14,212 bases of DNA, from positions 12,092 through 26,303 of the forward strand of contig HF991991.1 of assembly GCA_000433135.1 (NCBI GenBank). Direction: 5' to 3'. Origin of the DNA: Clostridium sp. CAG:921 (GTDB lineage: Bacteria > Bacillota > Clostridia > TANB77 > CAG-465). Numbering within the stretch: position 1 is the stretch's first letter; every line of letters begins with the position of its first letter. This document shows positions 5,626 through 13,435 of this stretch, piece by piece. The notes beneath the pieces were generated by a model. That model had not been told where the DNA came from. It worked only from the letters and a program-made list of their open reading frames with translations, and did not search any database. A program made the translations under genes and the position numbers.

Positions 5626-6699
5626 CTAAATATTATAACCTTTTAACAAGTACTGTTCTTGCAATCTTCTCAAGGATTGATATATAATCCTAGCTCTTAT
5701 CTCACCTATTCCATCTACCTCATCAAGTTCATCAATAGTTGCACTACAAACTCCTTGTAAAGATCCAAAAGCTCCTATTGTCTTTTCTATTATGCTAGAT
5801 GGCATTTTAGGAACTTTACTAAGTATTCTATATCCTTTAGAAGAAACATTTTCATCTAATATATTAGGTGTGACATCGTACCCCAATACTTTTATAACCT
5901 TTTCAGCAATTAAAAGTTCCTTTTTGTCAAGATTACGTATTCCGCTTAAAATTTCCTCAACTGCTTTATTGCTTTTTTTCCTTTCTACCATATAATCTTG
6001 AATTATTAATTTTTCCTCTGATTCAACATTTTGCATAAGTTCTTCAAGTTGAATATTTATAAGACGCCCCTCACTACCAAGTTCAACTATATTTCTCTTT
6101 ACATCTTCTTGCATCCTCATAATTATTTCACTACGATAAATACAATTTGCAACGGTATCAAGTGAGACAATATCATCAAATTCGTGCTCACTTAATATAT
6201 TTAGCATATTATCAAATACAACTTTATATTTTTCAAGCGTTTCTAAAGTTTGATTAGCACGCATTACTACAACAGATATATCGTTTACTACATATCTAAA
6301 ATCACCCTTAAAAATAGTTATGATTCCTCTTCTTTGTGAAATACAAATAACAAGTTCGTTAGTCTGCTTTGCAACACGCTCAGCTGTTCTGTGCCTTGTT
6401 CCTGTTTCATATGTTTTTATAGCATGATCTGGCACTAACTGTACGTTTGCCATCAATATCTTTTTTATGTCCTTGCTTACGACAATTGCTCCATCCATTT
6501 TAGATAACTCGTATATACTAGCAGGTGTTAAATCTTGATTTAATGAAAACCCACCATCTAAGATTTCTGATACACTGTCTAAATCCGATATAACTATAAG
6601 TGCACCAGTTTTAGCTTTTAAGATATTATCTAACCCTGCCCTTAATACGGTACCCGGAGCAACTAATTTTAAAATTTCTAACATTTCACTATTTTCCAA
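5626..6699 (-). CDS. disA: DNA integrity scanning diadenylate cyclase DisA
   Basis: DisA makes cyclic di-AMP from two ATP and slows this synthesis when it meets branched DNA, so it reports on chromosome integrity. The 357-residue length matches the family. The N-terminal DAC domain shows the catalytic Asp-Gly-Ala (69-71) and the Gly-Thr-Arg-His-Arg motif (100-104), both needed for ATP binding and catalysis. A central helical spine follows. The C-terminal helix-hairpin-helix region (about 300-345, with the typical DELDEVDGIGEIRARII) binds DNA. The start is TTG at 6699, with AGGTGAG 8 bases upstream; the next ATG (residue 6) would be too far from it. The ribosome binding site lies in the 19-base gap after the radA stop, so radA and disA are co-transcribed. 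The tandem stop TAG TAA is part of a short palindrome. No clear terminator follows. Confidence 0.96.
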   Translation of the reverse strand: MENSEMLEILKLVAPGTVLRAGLDNILKAKTGALIVISDLDSVSEILDGGFSLNQDLTPASIYELSKMDGAIVVSKDIKKILMANVQLVPDHAIKTYETGTRHRTAERVAKQTNELVICISQRRGIITIFKGDFRYVVNDISVVVMRANQTLETLEKYKVVFDNMLNILSEHEFDDIVSLDTVANCIYRSEIIMRMQEDVKRNIVELGSEGRLINIQLEELMQNVESEEKLIIQDYMVERKKSNKAVEEILSGIRNLDKKELLIAEKVIKVLGYDVTPNILDENVSSKGYRILSKVPKMPSSIIEKTIGAFGSLQGVCSATIDELDEVDGIGEIRARIIYQSLRRLQEQYLLKGYNI

Positions 6700-6718
6700 A
6701 TTATACTCACCTACTTAA

Positions 6719-8098
6719 TTATATACTAGCTATAGCCTGTTCTATTCTACTAACTCCAATAAGTTTAATTTTTAAATCCTGGCTTGATTTTAAAAGTTCA
6801 TCTACTTGTCTTTTATTAGCATAAATAATATTATACCCAAGTTTTGCAACTTCACGTACTCTTTTTTCAAAATTAGTAACACTCCTAACTTCGCCAGTTA
6901 AGCCTATCTCCCCTATGAAAACAGTTTTATTATCTATTACTACGTTTTTATATGAAGAATATATTGCCATTGCAATTCCCAAATCTACAGCTGGTTCATC
7001 GACCTTAATACCACCAATTATATTAACGTATATATCCTGAGAACCTAAATTTAAATTACATCTTTTTTCAAGTACTGCAATTAACATGCTAAGTCTATTC
7101 AAATCTATACCATTTGCTACTCTTCTTGGCATGTTGTAATAAGAGTGTGCAGTAAGTGATTGTACTTCAAGTAATATTGTAGACGTTCCCTCAACATTTG
7201 CTACAATAGAAGTGCCTGGTAGTTTATCAGAAGAATCAGATAAAAATATCTCAGACATATTACTAACTTCAACCATGCCAACTTCTTGCATGTCAAATAT
7301 TCCAATCTCATTTGTAGAGCCAAATCTATTCTTTACTCCTCTTACAATTCTATGAGTAAAAAATCTTTCACCTTCAATATAAAGAACTGTATCCACCATG
7401 TGTTCCAAAATTCTTGGACCAGCAATTACACCATCTTTAGTTACATGTCCAATTACAATAACTGTAAGATTTTGTCTTTTAGCTAAATACATAAGCCTAG
7501 CAGTAACCTCTTTTACCTGTGATATACTACCTGGGACAGATGAAATATCCTCGTCATACATGGTTTGAATAGAATCAATTATGCAAAATTTTGGTTCTAT
7601 TGATGCTATTTTTTCTTCAATCTGTGAAATATTAGTTTCGCTTAAAAAATATATATCATCAGAACTAACATTAAGCCTATCTGCACGTATTTTTACTTGA
7701 GTTTCAGATTCTTCACCAGAAACATACAATACTTTGCCAGATTTAGCTAAATTTCCACATACCTGCATTATTAAGGTAGATTTTCCAATACCAGGCTCAC
7801 CTCCAATTAATGTAAGAGAACCAACAACTAAACCAGAACCTAAAACTCTATCTAATTCTTCAAACCCTGTGCTAATTCTTACAGTCTTTGAGATTAAAAT
7901 CTCGTTTAATTTTTTTACATCTGCCTTATTATCAAAAGTAGAAGAAAAAGATCTAGAAGCTATATTTTTTTTATCAGCTTTTTTTTGAACTTTCTCTTCT
8001 ACAAAACTATTCCAACTATTACAGCTAGGACACTTTCCAAGCCATTTAGCCGATTCATAACCACATTCTTTACAGAAAAATACAGTACTTGAAGCCAT
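6719..8098 (-). CDS. radA: DNA repair protein RadA (Sms)
   Basis: RadA is a RecA-like ATPase and branch-migration helicase that works with RecA in recombinational repair. The 459-residue protein is full length. In order: an N-terminal zinc finger (Cys9, Cys12, Cys23, Cys26); a RecA-like ATPase core with Walker A GGEPGIGKST (99-108) and Walker B-like FCIIDSIQTM (171-180); the RadA-specific KNRFGSTNE motif (256-264); and a C-terminal Lon-protease-like domain (about 285-459) that lacks proteolytic function in this family. The start ATG follows AAGGTGATATA. It lies 50 bases downstream of the tmRNA 3' end, with no clear promoter or terminator between them, so read-through from the ssrA promoter is possible. 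disA follows after 19 bases, pairing repair with damage signalling. Confidence 0.97.
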   Translation of the reverse strand: MASSTVFFCKECGYESAKWLGKCPSCNSWNSFVEEKVQKKADKKNIASRSFSSTFDNKADVKKLNEILISKTVRISTGFEELDRVLGSGLVVGSLTLIGGEPGIGKSTLIMQVCGNLAKSGKVLYVSGEESETQVKIRADRLNVSSDDIYFLSETNISQIEEKIASIEPKFCIIDSIQTMYDEDISSVPGSISQVKEVTARLMYLAKRQNLTVIVIGHVTKDGVIAGPRILEHMVDTVLYIEGERFFTHRIVRGVKNRFGSTNEIGIFDMQEVGMVEVSNMSEIFLSDSSDKLPGTSIVANVEGTSTILLEVQSLTAHSYYNMPRRVANGIDLNRLSMLIAVLEKRCNLNLGSQDIYVNIIGGIKVDEPAVDLGIAMAIYSSYKNVVIDNKTVFIGEIGLTGEVRSVTNFEKRVREVAKLGYNIIYANKRQVDELLKSSQDLKIKLIGVSRIEQAIASI

Positions 8099-8148
8099 TA
8101 TATCACCTTATAACTTATTACTACAAAAAATACTAAAAATATAAAATA

Positions 8149-8502
8149 TGGTGGAGGTGGCGAGAGTTGAACTCGCGTCCGAAAGTTCTATTATACAAAT
8201 TTCTCCGAGTGCAGTAAATGTTAAAATAATGACATTAAGATAAAACATTTACAAAAAACTTAATATCACGACTTAAAAATACCCATCAACCTAAAGTCAT
8301 CAGTTAACTTTGTTAGCCAGATAAATCGATGCCTTATATTTTCCTCTGGCAAAAAAATATAAGACATAGCTACACTAAGCAGCTAATGCAAATTCTCTAT
8401 TATCTGCGTTTAAAATTTAATTTGCTTTTTTATAGTGGCCTAAGCAACCATCCACTACTCGCTATTCGTACTTTCGAAAATTCGTCGAAACCTTACACCC
8501 CC
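8149..8502 (-). ncRNA. ssrA: Transfer-messenger RNA (tmRNA)
   Basis: This 354-nt RNA rescues ribosomes stalled on broken mRNA and tags the product for proteolysis. The 5' end GGGGGTGTAAGGTTTCGACG and the 3' end GGACGCGAGTTCAACTCTCGCC followed by CACCTCC-A-CCA form the tRNA-Ala-like half, with a 7-bp acceptor stem containing one G-U pair and an encoded CCA. The mRNA-like part encodes the tag ADNREFALAA (8375-8407). The pseudoknot region lies in the long interior downstream of the tag. It sits between rplL and radA, all on the minus strand. Its promoter at 8531-8559 lies 28 bases above the mature 5' end, so RNase P processing is expected. Confidence 0.96.
8375..8407 (-). other. tmRNA tag reading frame (ADNREFALAA)
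   Basis: The resume codon is GCA at 8407-8405, preceded by TTTTAAAC, and the frame ends at TAG 8377-8375. With the alanine carried by the tmRNA the added tag is A-ADNREFALAA. The ALAA end is the usual ClpXP degron. An upstream GCA AAT in the same frame is cut off by TAA, which fixes the resume codon. Confidence 0.9.
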
Positions 8503-8530
8503 ATATAAATGTTCAACATAACACATAAAT

Positions 8531-8559
8531 ATTATAACACATGTTTTTTTATTTGTAAA
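8531..8559 (-). promoter_or_regulatory. Promoter of ssrA
   Basis: On the minus strand TTTACA (8559-8554), a 17-base spacer and TATAAT (8536-8531) precede the tmRNA. Confidence 0.8.
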
Positions 8560-8584
8560 GTAAACATAAAATTATATTTAACGC

Positions 8585-8617
8585 AAAAAAATAGTCAGAA
8601 TGTTCTGACTATTTTTT
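8585..8617 (-). terminator. Terminator of the ribosomal operon
   Basis: Arms AAAAAATAGTCAGA and TCTGACTATTTTTT form a near-perfect stem of about 14 bp with a small loop, 15 bases after the rplL stop. A-run and T-run flank it, so it could work in both directions. It ends the rpmG-to-rplL transcript before ssrA. Confidence 0.9.
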
Positions 8618-8632
8618 AGAATATATTTAATA

Positions 8633-8998
8633 CTATTCCATAACAGCAGTAGCACCAGCAGCTTTTAAAGCTTCAACTAGTTTTTCTGCATCTTCTTTTG
8701 GCATATTTTCTTTTACAGTCTTTGGAGCTCCATCAACTAAATCTTTAGCTTCTTTAAGACCTAAACCAGTAGCTTCTCTAACAGCCTTTATAACTGCTAT
8801 TTTAGTAGCTCCAGCTTCTTTTAATACAACGTTAAATTCTGTTTTTTCTTCAACAGCAGCACCAGCAACAGGACCAGCAGCTACAACTGCAGCAGCAGCA
8901 CTTACACCAAATTTTTCTTCGATTGCTTTTACTAAGTCAGCAAGTTCGATAACTGATAATTTTTCTATTTCTTCAACTAATTTTTCAATTTTTTCCAT
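8633..8998 (-). CDS. rplL: Ribosomal protein L7/L12
   Basis: L7/L12 forms the flexible multi-copy stalk of the large ribosomal subunit and recruits and stimulates translation GTPases. The protein has 121 residues: an N-terminal dimerisation domain (1-30, [20 protein letters not shown]) that binds L10; an Ala-rich hinge (about 33-52, [16 protein letters not shown]); and a C-terminal factor-binding domain (from about 54) with the conserved [10 protein letters not shown] and [15 protein letters not shown]. The start follows AAGGAGG. It lies 43 bases after rplJ and is the last gene before a strong terminator. rpoB, the usual next gene in many bacteria, is not here. Confidence 0.98.
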   Translation of the reverse strand: MEKIEKLVEEIEKLSVIELADLVKAIEEKFGVSAAAAVVAAGPVAGAAVEEKTEFNVVLKEAGATKIAVIKAVREATGLGLKEAKDLVDGAPKTVKENMPKEDAEKLVEALKAAGATAVME

Positions 8999-9041
8999 TA
9001 TAATATCCTCCTTAAAAATCTAATTACAAAATACATATAAA

Positions 9042-9542
9042 CTATGCATTTTCTTCTTGTTTTTGTCTTGTTTGATCAAGAACAACAGCAAGATTACGAA
9101 TATTTCCAAGTAAAGCAGAAGCAAGCATAGAGTATAATGTTTCTTTTGATGGTAGATTTGCAAGCTTCTTTACTTCTGCAACATCTACAGACTTTCCATC
9201 CATTATACCAGCCTTTATAGCATAAGCTTCATTTTTCTTAGAATAATCATTAACAGCCTTTGCAGGTGTTATATAATCTTCATAACCAATAACAACAGCA
9301 GTAGGTCCTTCTAAAGTTTCAGGTCCCTCAATACCAGCTTGAGCTATGGCATGAGTTATTATTGAATTTTTTACAACAGCATAATCATTACCGTCATTTC
9401 TAATAGTTTGACGTAATTTAGTATCATCTTCAACTGTAATACCTCTGTATTCAGTAAAAACAATCATTTTAGCTTTTTTAAATTTTTCTGCAAGTACATC
9501 TACTTGTGATTTTTTTTGTTCTAATATTTTTTTGCTTGGCAC
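9042..9542 (-). CDS. rplJ: Ribosomal protein L10
   Basis: L10 forms the base of the ribosomal stalk: its C-terminal helix holds L7/L12 dimers and its N-terminal domain binds 23S rRNA next to L11. The start is GTG at 9542, with AGGAGGTG at 9551-9558. A longer frame to 9605 exists, but its added residues are translated leader RNA and it would start upstream of the ribosome binding site. The product has 166 residues, the usual length. The N-terminal domain shows FTEYRGITV and LR..; the C-terminal region NLAVVLDQTRQKQEENA is the L7/L12-binding end. It is preceded by an L10 leader (9559-9683), through which L10-L7/L12 complexes are known to repress their own synthesis. Confidence 0.97.
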   Translation of the reverse strand: MPSKKILEQKKSQVDVLAEKFKKAKMIVFTEYRGITVEDDTKLRQTIRNDGNDYAVVKNSIITHAIAQAGIEGPETLEGPTAVVIGYEDYITPAKAVNDYSKKNEAYAIKAGIMDGKSVDVAEVKKLANLPSKETLYSMLASALLGNIRNLAVVLDQTRQKQEENA

Positions 9543-9558
9543 TTTTTTACACCTCCTA

Positions 9559-9683
9559 AATCGTAAAAAAAGTTTCTGCAAGACACTACCAAGATTAAGT
9601 ATCAAACAAAAACTTTACAACGTTCACGTTTATATTCTTAACCTCGGTAGGAATTATGGAATAATATTCCACCTACTGTCTTG
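9559..9683 (-). promoter_or_regulatory. L10 leader (ribosomal protein autoregulatory RNA)
   Basis: Read on the minus strand, AGACAGTAGGTGG and CCTACCGAGGT match the recalled consensus of the L10 leader family. Long-range pairing is visible: CAAGACA (9683-9677) with TGTCTTG (9585-9579), and directly next to it CTACCGAGGTTAAG (9650-9637) with CTTAATCTTGGTAG (9599-9586), 14 pairs with two G-U. Together they form a two-part stem of 21 pairs, with a one-sided bulge of about 26 nt holding GTAGGTGGAAT and ATTCC. The leader starts inside the last codons of rplA. The L10-L7/L12 complex is the expected ligand. Confidence 0.85.
9565..9616 (-). terminator. Candidate attenuator within the L10 leader
   Basis: AAAGTTTTTG (9616-9607) can pair with CAGAAACTTT (9578-9569), followed by TTTT (9568-9565). 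The 3' arm begins at the base after the long leader stem. Its 28-nt loop contains the whole 3' arm of that stem, so the two structures should not form at the same time. This suggests transcription attenuation ahead of rplJ, not proven here. Confidence 0.5.
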
Positions 9684-10353
9684 GGTTTATTTTAATACCA
9701 GCACCCATTGTTGTAGATACAGCAATAGATTTTATATATGTACCTTTAGCAGCTGCTGGTTTTGCTTTTATTATAGTTTCAAGTAAAGCATCATAGTTTT
9801 CTCTTAATTTATCATAACCAAATGATACTTTTCCTATTGGGCAGTGAATAATATTAGTCTTATCTAATCTATATTCAATTTTACCTGCTTTAATTTCATT
9901 TACAGCTTTAACTACATCCATAGTAACTGTTCCAGACTTAGGATTTGGCATAAGACCTTTTGGTCCAAGTACTCTTGCAATTTTACCAAGAGATGCCATC
10001 ATATCTGGTGTAGCAACAATAACATCATATTCAAACCAATTTTCTTTTTGAATTTTTTCAATCATGTCATCATCACCAACAAAATCAGCGCCTGCTTCTC
10101 TTGCTTGGTTTGCTTTTTCGCCTTTAGCTAAAACTAAAACTTTTTTAGATTTACCAGTTCCGTTAGGTAAAACCATAACGCCTCTTACTTGTTGATCTGC
10201 TTGCTTAGAATCAACACCTAATTTTATATGCATTTCTAAAGTTTCATCAAACTTTGCTTTAGGCATTTTTAGTGCTAATTCAATAGCTTCTTTAGTATCA
10301 TAAAGTTTACCTGGTTCAACTAATTTAGCAGCTTCTTGCATTCTTTTACTCAT
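9673..10353 (-). CDS. rplA: Ribosomal protein L1
   Basis: L1 binds 23S rRNA at the mobile L1 stalk and helps release deacylated tRNA from the E site. In many bacteria it also represses its own mRNA. The 226-residue product is close to the usual 230. It shows the family signatures [27 protein letters not shown], the [32 protein letters not shown] block (split here as [18 protein letters not shown] and [12 protein letters not shown]) and the end GAGIKINP. The start follows AGGAGGG. It is 48 bases after rplK. Its last codons and TAG stop lie inside the L10 leader, so translation termination of rplA and folding of the leader may affect each other. Confidence 0.97.
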   Translation of the reverse strand: MSKRMQEAAKLVEPGKLYDTKEAIELALKMPKAKFDETLEMHIKLGVDSKQADQQVRGVMVLPNGTGKSKKVLVLAKGEKANQAREAGADFVGDDDMIEKIQKENWFEYDVIVATPDMMASLGKIARVLGPKGLMPNPKSGTVTMDVVKAVNEIKAGKIEYRLDKTNIIHCPIGKVSFGYDKLRENYDALLETIIKAKPAAAKGTYIKSIAVSTTMGAGIKINPRQ

Positions 10354-10401
10354 TTTTTTCCCTCCTTTGGTTTTAGCGAATATCTAAGTATTCTCCCACT
10401 A

Positions 10402-10830
10402 TTAATCTATAACTTCTATCCCCATTGATCTAGCTGTACCTTTGATTATAGATACTGCTGAGTCTAATGATGATGCGTTTAGATCTTGCATTTTAATTTT
10501 TGCAATTTCTGTTACTTGTGCAACTGTAACTTTACCAACTTTTTCTTTGTGTGGTTTTCCAGATGCTTTTTCAATTTTTGCTGCTTGTTTTAATAAAACA
10601 GCTGCTGGTGGAGTCTTTAAGACATAATCAAATGATTTATCAGCATATACAGTTAGTATAACTGGGAAAATCATTCCAGCATCTTTAGCAGTTTTTTCGT
10701 TGAAATCTTTACAAAATTGCATTATATTGATACCAGTTGGTCCAAGTGCAGGTCCTACTGGTGGTGCTGGATTAGCTTTACCAGCTTGAATTTGTAATTT
10801 TACAACATGAGTTACTTTCTTTTCAGCCAT
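10402..10830 (-). CDS. rplK: Ribosomal protein L11
   Basis: L11 binds the GTPase-associated centre of 23S rRNA at the stalk base, next to L10, and is needed for RelA-type stringent signalling. With the start at 10830 the protein has 142 residues, the usual length, beginning [20 protein letters not shown] lies 8 bases upstream. An ATG directly before it (10833) is also possible and would add one Met; the GTG at 10839 is part of the ribosome binding site. Signatures: [15 protein letters not shown] (about 16-30), [10 protein letters not shown], and the C-terminal RNA-binding domain with [11 protein letters not shown] and [10 protein letters not shown]. It lies 45 bases after nusG. Confidence 0.97.
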   Translation of the reverse strand: MAEKKVTHVVKLQIQAGKANPAPPVGPALGPTGINIMQFCKDFNEKTAKDAGMIFPVILTVYADKSFDYVLKTPPAAVLLKQAAKIEKASGKPHKEKVGKVTVAQVTEIAKIKMQDLNASSLDSAVSIIKGTARSMGIEVID

Positions 10831-10875
10831 CATTTTCACCTCCTTAAAATAGGATATATATTTAATTATTGCATG

Positions 10876-11412
10876 CTATATCTTTTGGATTTGATCAAAT
10901 CCAAGTTCAATTGTAGTTTCTCTACCAAACATAGATACTTTTACCTTTACTCTTTTTTTATCCTGAATTATTTCTTCTATCGTAGCTGGATAATTATAAA
11001 ATGGCTCAGTTATAATTCTAACACTATCACCAACTTCAAAATCAAAATTTAAAACAGAATCAATTCCTAAGCTTTGCATTTCTTTCTCAGTAAGTGGCAA
11101 TGGCTTATCACCAACTCCAACAAAATTAAATACACCTTTGATGTTTTTTACTACATACCATGTTTCATCACTCATAATCATTTTTACTAAAACATAACCA
11201 GGAAATACTTTCTTTATTGATGTTTTTTGCTTACCATCTTTTATTTCAATTTCTTCTTCCATAGGAATTATTACTTCTGATATTTTATCCTTAATTCCTC
11301 TATTTTCAACAATCTTTTCAAGTGTTGCCTTTACTTTATTTTCATATCCAGAATAAGTGTAAACTACATACCAATGTGATAACTCAGCATTATTTTCTTC
11401 TTCATTATTCAC
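10876..11412 (-). CDS. nusG: Transcription antitermination/elongation factor NusG
   Basis: NusG binds the RNA polymerase clamp and adjusts pausing, and can link transcription with translation. The 178-residue protein has an NGN domain (about 12-115: WYVVYTYSGYENKVKATLE, then the conserved KKVFPGYVLVKM and ETWYVVKNIKGVFNFVG) and a C-terminal KOW domain (about 125-178: FEVGDSVRIITEPFYNYPAT and the conserved VSMFGRETTIEL). The start is GTG at 11412, with AGGAG 9 bases upstream. The first ten residues (NNEEENNAEL) are an acidic extension before the NGN domain. It follows secE by 34 bases in the usual secE-nusG order. Confidence 0.97.
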   Translation of the reverse strand: MNNEEENNAELSHWYVVYTYSGYENKVKATLEKIVENRGIKDKISEVIIPMEEEIEIKDGKQKTSIKKVFPGYVLVKMIMSDETWYVVKNIKGVFNFVGVGDKPLPLTEKEMQSLGIDSVLNFDFEVGDSVRIITEPFYNYPATIEEIIQDKKRVKVKVSMFGRETTIELGFDQIQKI

Positions 11413-11446
11413 AATTACCAGCTCCTAACTTACAAAATAATAATTA

Positions 11447-11644
11447 TTACCCGATTTTTGTACTGATGAAATTCCATAATTTTTCGTCACAAAATTCAAG
11501 TACTACGTCAAAACCAAGTACAATTACTGAAAAAGCTACTATCAAACCAACTACTAAAAAAGTATTCTTGATTAATTGCTTTTTAGTAGGCCAAACTACT
11601 TTTTTTAGTTCACCCTTAACTCCCTTAAAAAATCCATTTGCCAT
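11447..11644 (-). CDS. secE: Preprotein translocase subunit SecE
   Basis: SecE clamps the two halves of SecY in the protein-export channel of the inner membrane. This is the short Gram-positive form (65 residues): an amphipathic N-terminal helix with the conserved ELKKVVWPTKKQL (about 12-24) and one membrane helix (about 27-49). A Cys lies near the C-terminus. The start follows AGGAGTGACAG. It lies 17 bases after rpmG and 34 before nusG. Confidence 0.95.
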   Translation of the reverse strand: MANGFFKGVKGELKKVVWPTKKQLIKNTFLVVGLIVAFSVIVLGFDVVLEFCDEKLWNFISTKIG

Positions 11645-11661
11645 ATTCTGTCACTCCTATA

Positions 11662-11811
11662 CTATTTTGTTTCTTTGTGATCAGTATGCTTTCCACAAAA
11701 TTTACAGAATTTACGCATTTCTAATCTATCTGGATTATTTCTTTTGTTCTTGCTTGTTTCATAATTTCTTTGCTTACATACAGTACAAGCTAATGTAACA
11801 TTTTCTCTCAT
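11662..11811 (-). CDS. rpmG: Ribosomal protein L33
   Basis: A 49-residue L33 of the large ribosomal subunit, near the E site. The sequence begins [17 protein letters not shown] and contains the family-typical [16 protein letters not shown]. Four cysteines (9, 12, 36, 39) make this the zinc-binding form, as opposed to the Cys-free paralogue that many Bacillota make under zinc shortage. The start at 11811 follows GGAGGTG. It is the first gene of the operon, 43 bases below the -10 box. In several Bacillota a tRNA-Trp gene lies near here; none is present. Confidence 0.96.
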   Translation of the reverse strand: MRENVTLACTVCKQRNYETSKNKRNNPDRLEMRKFCKFCGKHTDHKETK

Positions 11812-11853
11812 TACAAAAACACCTCCACGTTTTTCAAATACATATGCTAGTTC

Positions 11854-11882
11854 ATTTTAACATAAAAACAAAAAATTGTCAA
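11854..11882 (-). promoter_or_regulatory. Promoter of the rpmG-secE-nusG-rplKAJL operon
   Basis: On the minus strand a perfect TTGACA (11882-11877), a 17-base spacer and TAAAAT (11859-11854) precede rpmG. Confidence 0.85.
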
Positions 11883-11891
11883 GTACATAAA

Positions 11892-11906
11892 TTACCAAAA
11901 CGGTAA
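11892..11906. promoter_or_regulatory. Short inverted repeat upstream of the rpmG promoter
   Basis: TTACC (11892-11896) and GGTAA (11902-11906) are separated by AAAAC, 9 bases upstream of the -35 box. It could be a binding site or a weak plus-strand hairpin followed by T-rich sequence. Chance cannot be excluded. Confidence 0.3.
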
Positions 11907-11956
11907 CATTTTTTGTTATATGCTGTAAATTGTAACTATTATATATTTTTTTATAG

Positions 11957-12445
11957 CTATTTTATATGTTCTACTAATTTTTCTGCGTCAGCAGAAACTA
12001 TCATATATATAATATTATCTTTTCTTCCAATCACTCTTTTTTTTACAATTTCGTATTGTTCTTTATTTTCACTAGTGCTCCATTCTTCTTCATATTTTTT
12101 ACCATATTCTATTACTTTTTTCTCAACATCATCCACATGCTGTGAAGTTGACTTAATAATAATAAACATACAAGCATACGAATTAATCATTGATTTTCTT
12201 CCAACTATACCAGCAAATTCCTCGTCTTTTAGGTCAAACATTTTTTTTGCACTAGCAATATCTATAGAAGTTGTGTTAATTTTTTCAAACTCACTTTCAT
12301 TTGAAATATTAATTGCAATATTTGAAATATTAATCTCCTTACTATCTTTTTTTAGAAGTATTGTTCTAAATCCCAAAATCAGTATAAGTATTAATAAAAA
12401 GCTAACTATAACAACCACAATTTCATTAATTCTTTTTGACTCCAT
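11957..12445 (-). CDS. DUF4358-like membrane-anchored protein
   Basis: A 162-residue protein with a short basic N-terminus (MESKRIN), one membrane helix at about 8-26, and an outer domain. There is no lipobox Cys, so it is an N-terminally anchored membrane protein, not a lipoprotein. The outer domain has the pattern I recall for DUF4358: a MFD(L) segment, YACMFIIIKSTSQHVDDVEKKV, a Trp-containing stretch (EEEW), YEIVKKRVIGRKDNIIYMIVSADAEKLV. Members are found in Clostridia and have no known function. The start follows GGGGT at a spacing of about 9. It lies 33 bases after the glycosylase gene and is likely co-transcribed with it. No clear terminator follows. Confidence 0.7.
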   Translation of the reverse strand: MESKRINEIVVVIVSFLLILILILGFRTILLKKDSKEINISNIAINISNESEFEKINTTSIDIASAKKMFDLKDEEFAGIVGRKSMINSYACMFIIIKSTSQHVDDVEKKVIEYGKKYEEEWSTSENKEQYEIVKKRVIGRKDNIIYMIVSADAEKLVEHIK

Positions 12446-12478
12446 AAATCTTTACCCCAAAATCAAGATATAGCTTAC

Positions 12479-13351
12479 TTACACCTTGATTATACCTTCC
12501 CTAATATTGTAAAACAAGTGTTGTTGAACAATTCCAGCATAGCTTCCAAAATTATCATTTGCATATTTTAATATAGTCTTTTTGCTAACATTTCCGTTTA
12601 AATCTTTAAAATATAGTAAAGACATAACTCTTTCAACCCATACATCTATAGGAAAAGATTCTTTTCTTTCACATGCAAAAAGCAAAATACAATCTGCAAC
12701 CTTTGGTCCAACACCACTTAATTCCATCAATTTTTTCCTTAATTTTTCAGTACTTATTTCTTTAAAATTACAAATATCAAATTTTCCATTTTTTATATCA
12801 CTTACAGTATCAAACAAGTACTTATCTCTAAATCCAACTCCACATTTTCTAAATTCATCTTTTGTCACATTAGATAGCTGATTAACAGTTGGAAATAAAT
12901 AATAAGCTTCACCTTCAAAGTTAATTTCTGTTCCATATCTTTTTGAAATCTCATCTATAGATTTAGAAATCCTTGGAATATTGTTATTAGCTGATATTAT
13001 GTATGATATTATCATTTCAAAAAAATCCTGCCTTAAATTTCTAATTCCGCTAGTATTTTTTACAGCTAATTTTACATTTTCATCGATTTTTGAAATATCA
13101 CTTTCAATTTTACCATAATCTGTATCAAGGTCAAAGTAATTAACTACAACATCTTTAAGATTTTCAAAATTATTACTTTTTACATGAATCACATTACTTA
13201 CTTGAGTAACTTTTAATACTCTATCTTTTATAACTCCAATATAAGATATAGATTTATCATCTTCATATATTTTCTTCCATCTAAAGCATTGCCCACATTC
13301 AAGTGTATATTTTAGATTAAAATATTGTGTGTTAATTACTATTTCTTCCAA
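12479..13351 (-). CDS. ogg: 8-oxoguanine DNA glycosylase/AP lyase (OGG1 type)
   Basis: This enzyme removes 8-oxoguanine from DNA and nicks the abasic site in base-excision repair. The 290-residue protein starts with the OGG N-terminal domain (1-110; LECGQCFRWKK). The helix-hairpin-helix GPD domain follows, with SANNNIPRI (120-128), the hairpin LSGVGPKVADCI (211-222) carrying the catalytic Lys217, and Asp236 in FPIDVWVERVM, the residue that assists catalysis. The SANNNIPRI stretch corresponds to the SNNNI base-pair recognition segment of eukaryotic OGG1. The start is TTG at 13351, with AAAGGAG 8 bases upstream. Clostridial OGG1 homologues are known (Clostridium acetobutylicum Ogg has been characterised). 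It follows mscL after 84 bases, with no clear promoter seen in between. Confidence 0.93.
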   Translation of the reverse strand: MEEIVINTQYFNLKYTLECGQCFRWKKIYEDDKSISYIGVIKDRVLKVTQVSNVIHVKSNNFENLKDVVVNYFDLDTDYGKIESDISKIDENVKLAVKNTSGIRNLRQDFFEMIISYIISANNNIPRISKSIDEISKRYGTEINFEGEAYYLFPTVNQLSNVTKDEFRKCGVGFRDKYLFDTVSDIKNGKFDICNFKEISTEKLRKKLMELSGVGPKVADCILLFACERKESFPIDVWVERVMSLLYFKDLNGNVSKKTILKYANDNFGSYAGIVQQHLFYNIREGIIKV

Positions 13352-13435
13352 TTTATTTTCTCCTTTTAATTTGAAGCTACAAACTCATATATAATATAAT
13401 AAGTATATTTACATTTATAATATTTTATAACTATA

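Noticed and set aside
5613..5628. Palindrome TAGTAAT-AC-ATTACTA at the disA stop as a terminator
   Set aside because: Only 7 A-T rich pairs with a 2-base loop and no T-tract after it.
9543..9605. Longer L10 start giving 21 extra residues
   Set aside because: They would be read from the structured leader RNA and lie upstream of the AGGAGGTG site; L10 families begin near the GTG at 9542.
11322..12473. Plus-strand frames opposite nusG, secE, rpmG and the DUF4358 gene
   Set aside because: Shadows of well-supported minus-strand genes, rich in Phe, Ser and Cys, without ribosome binding sites.
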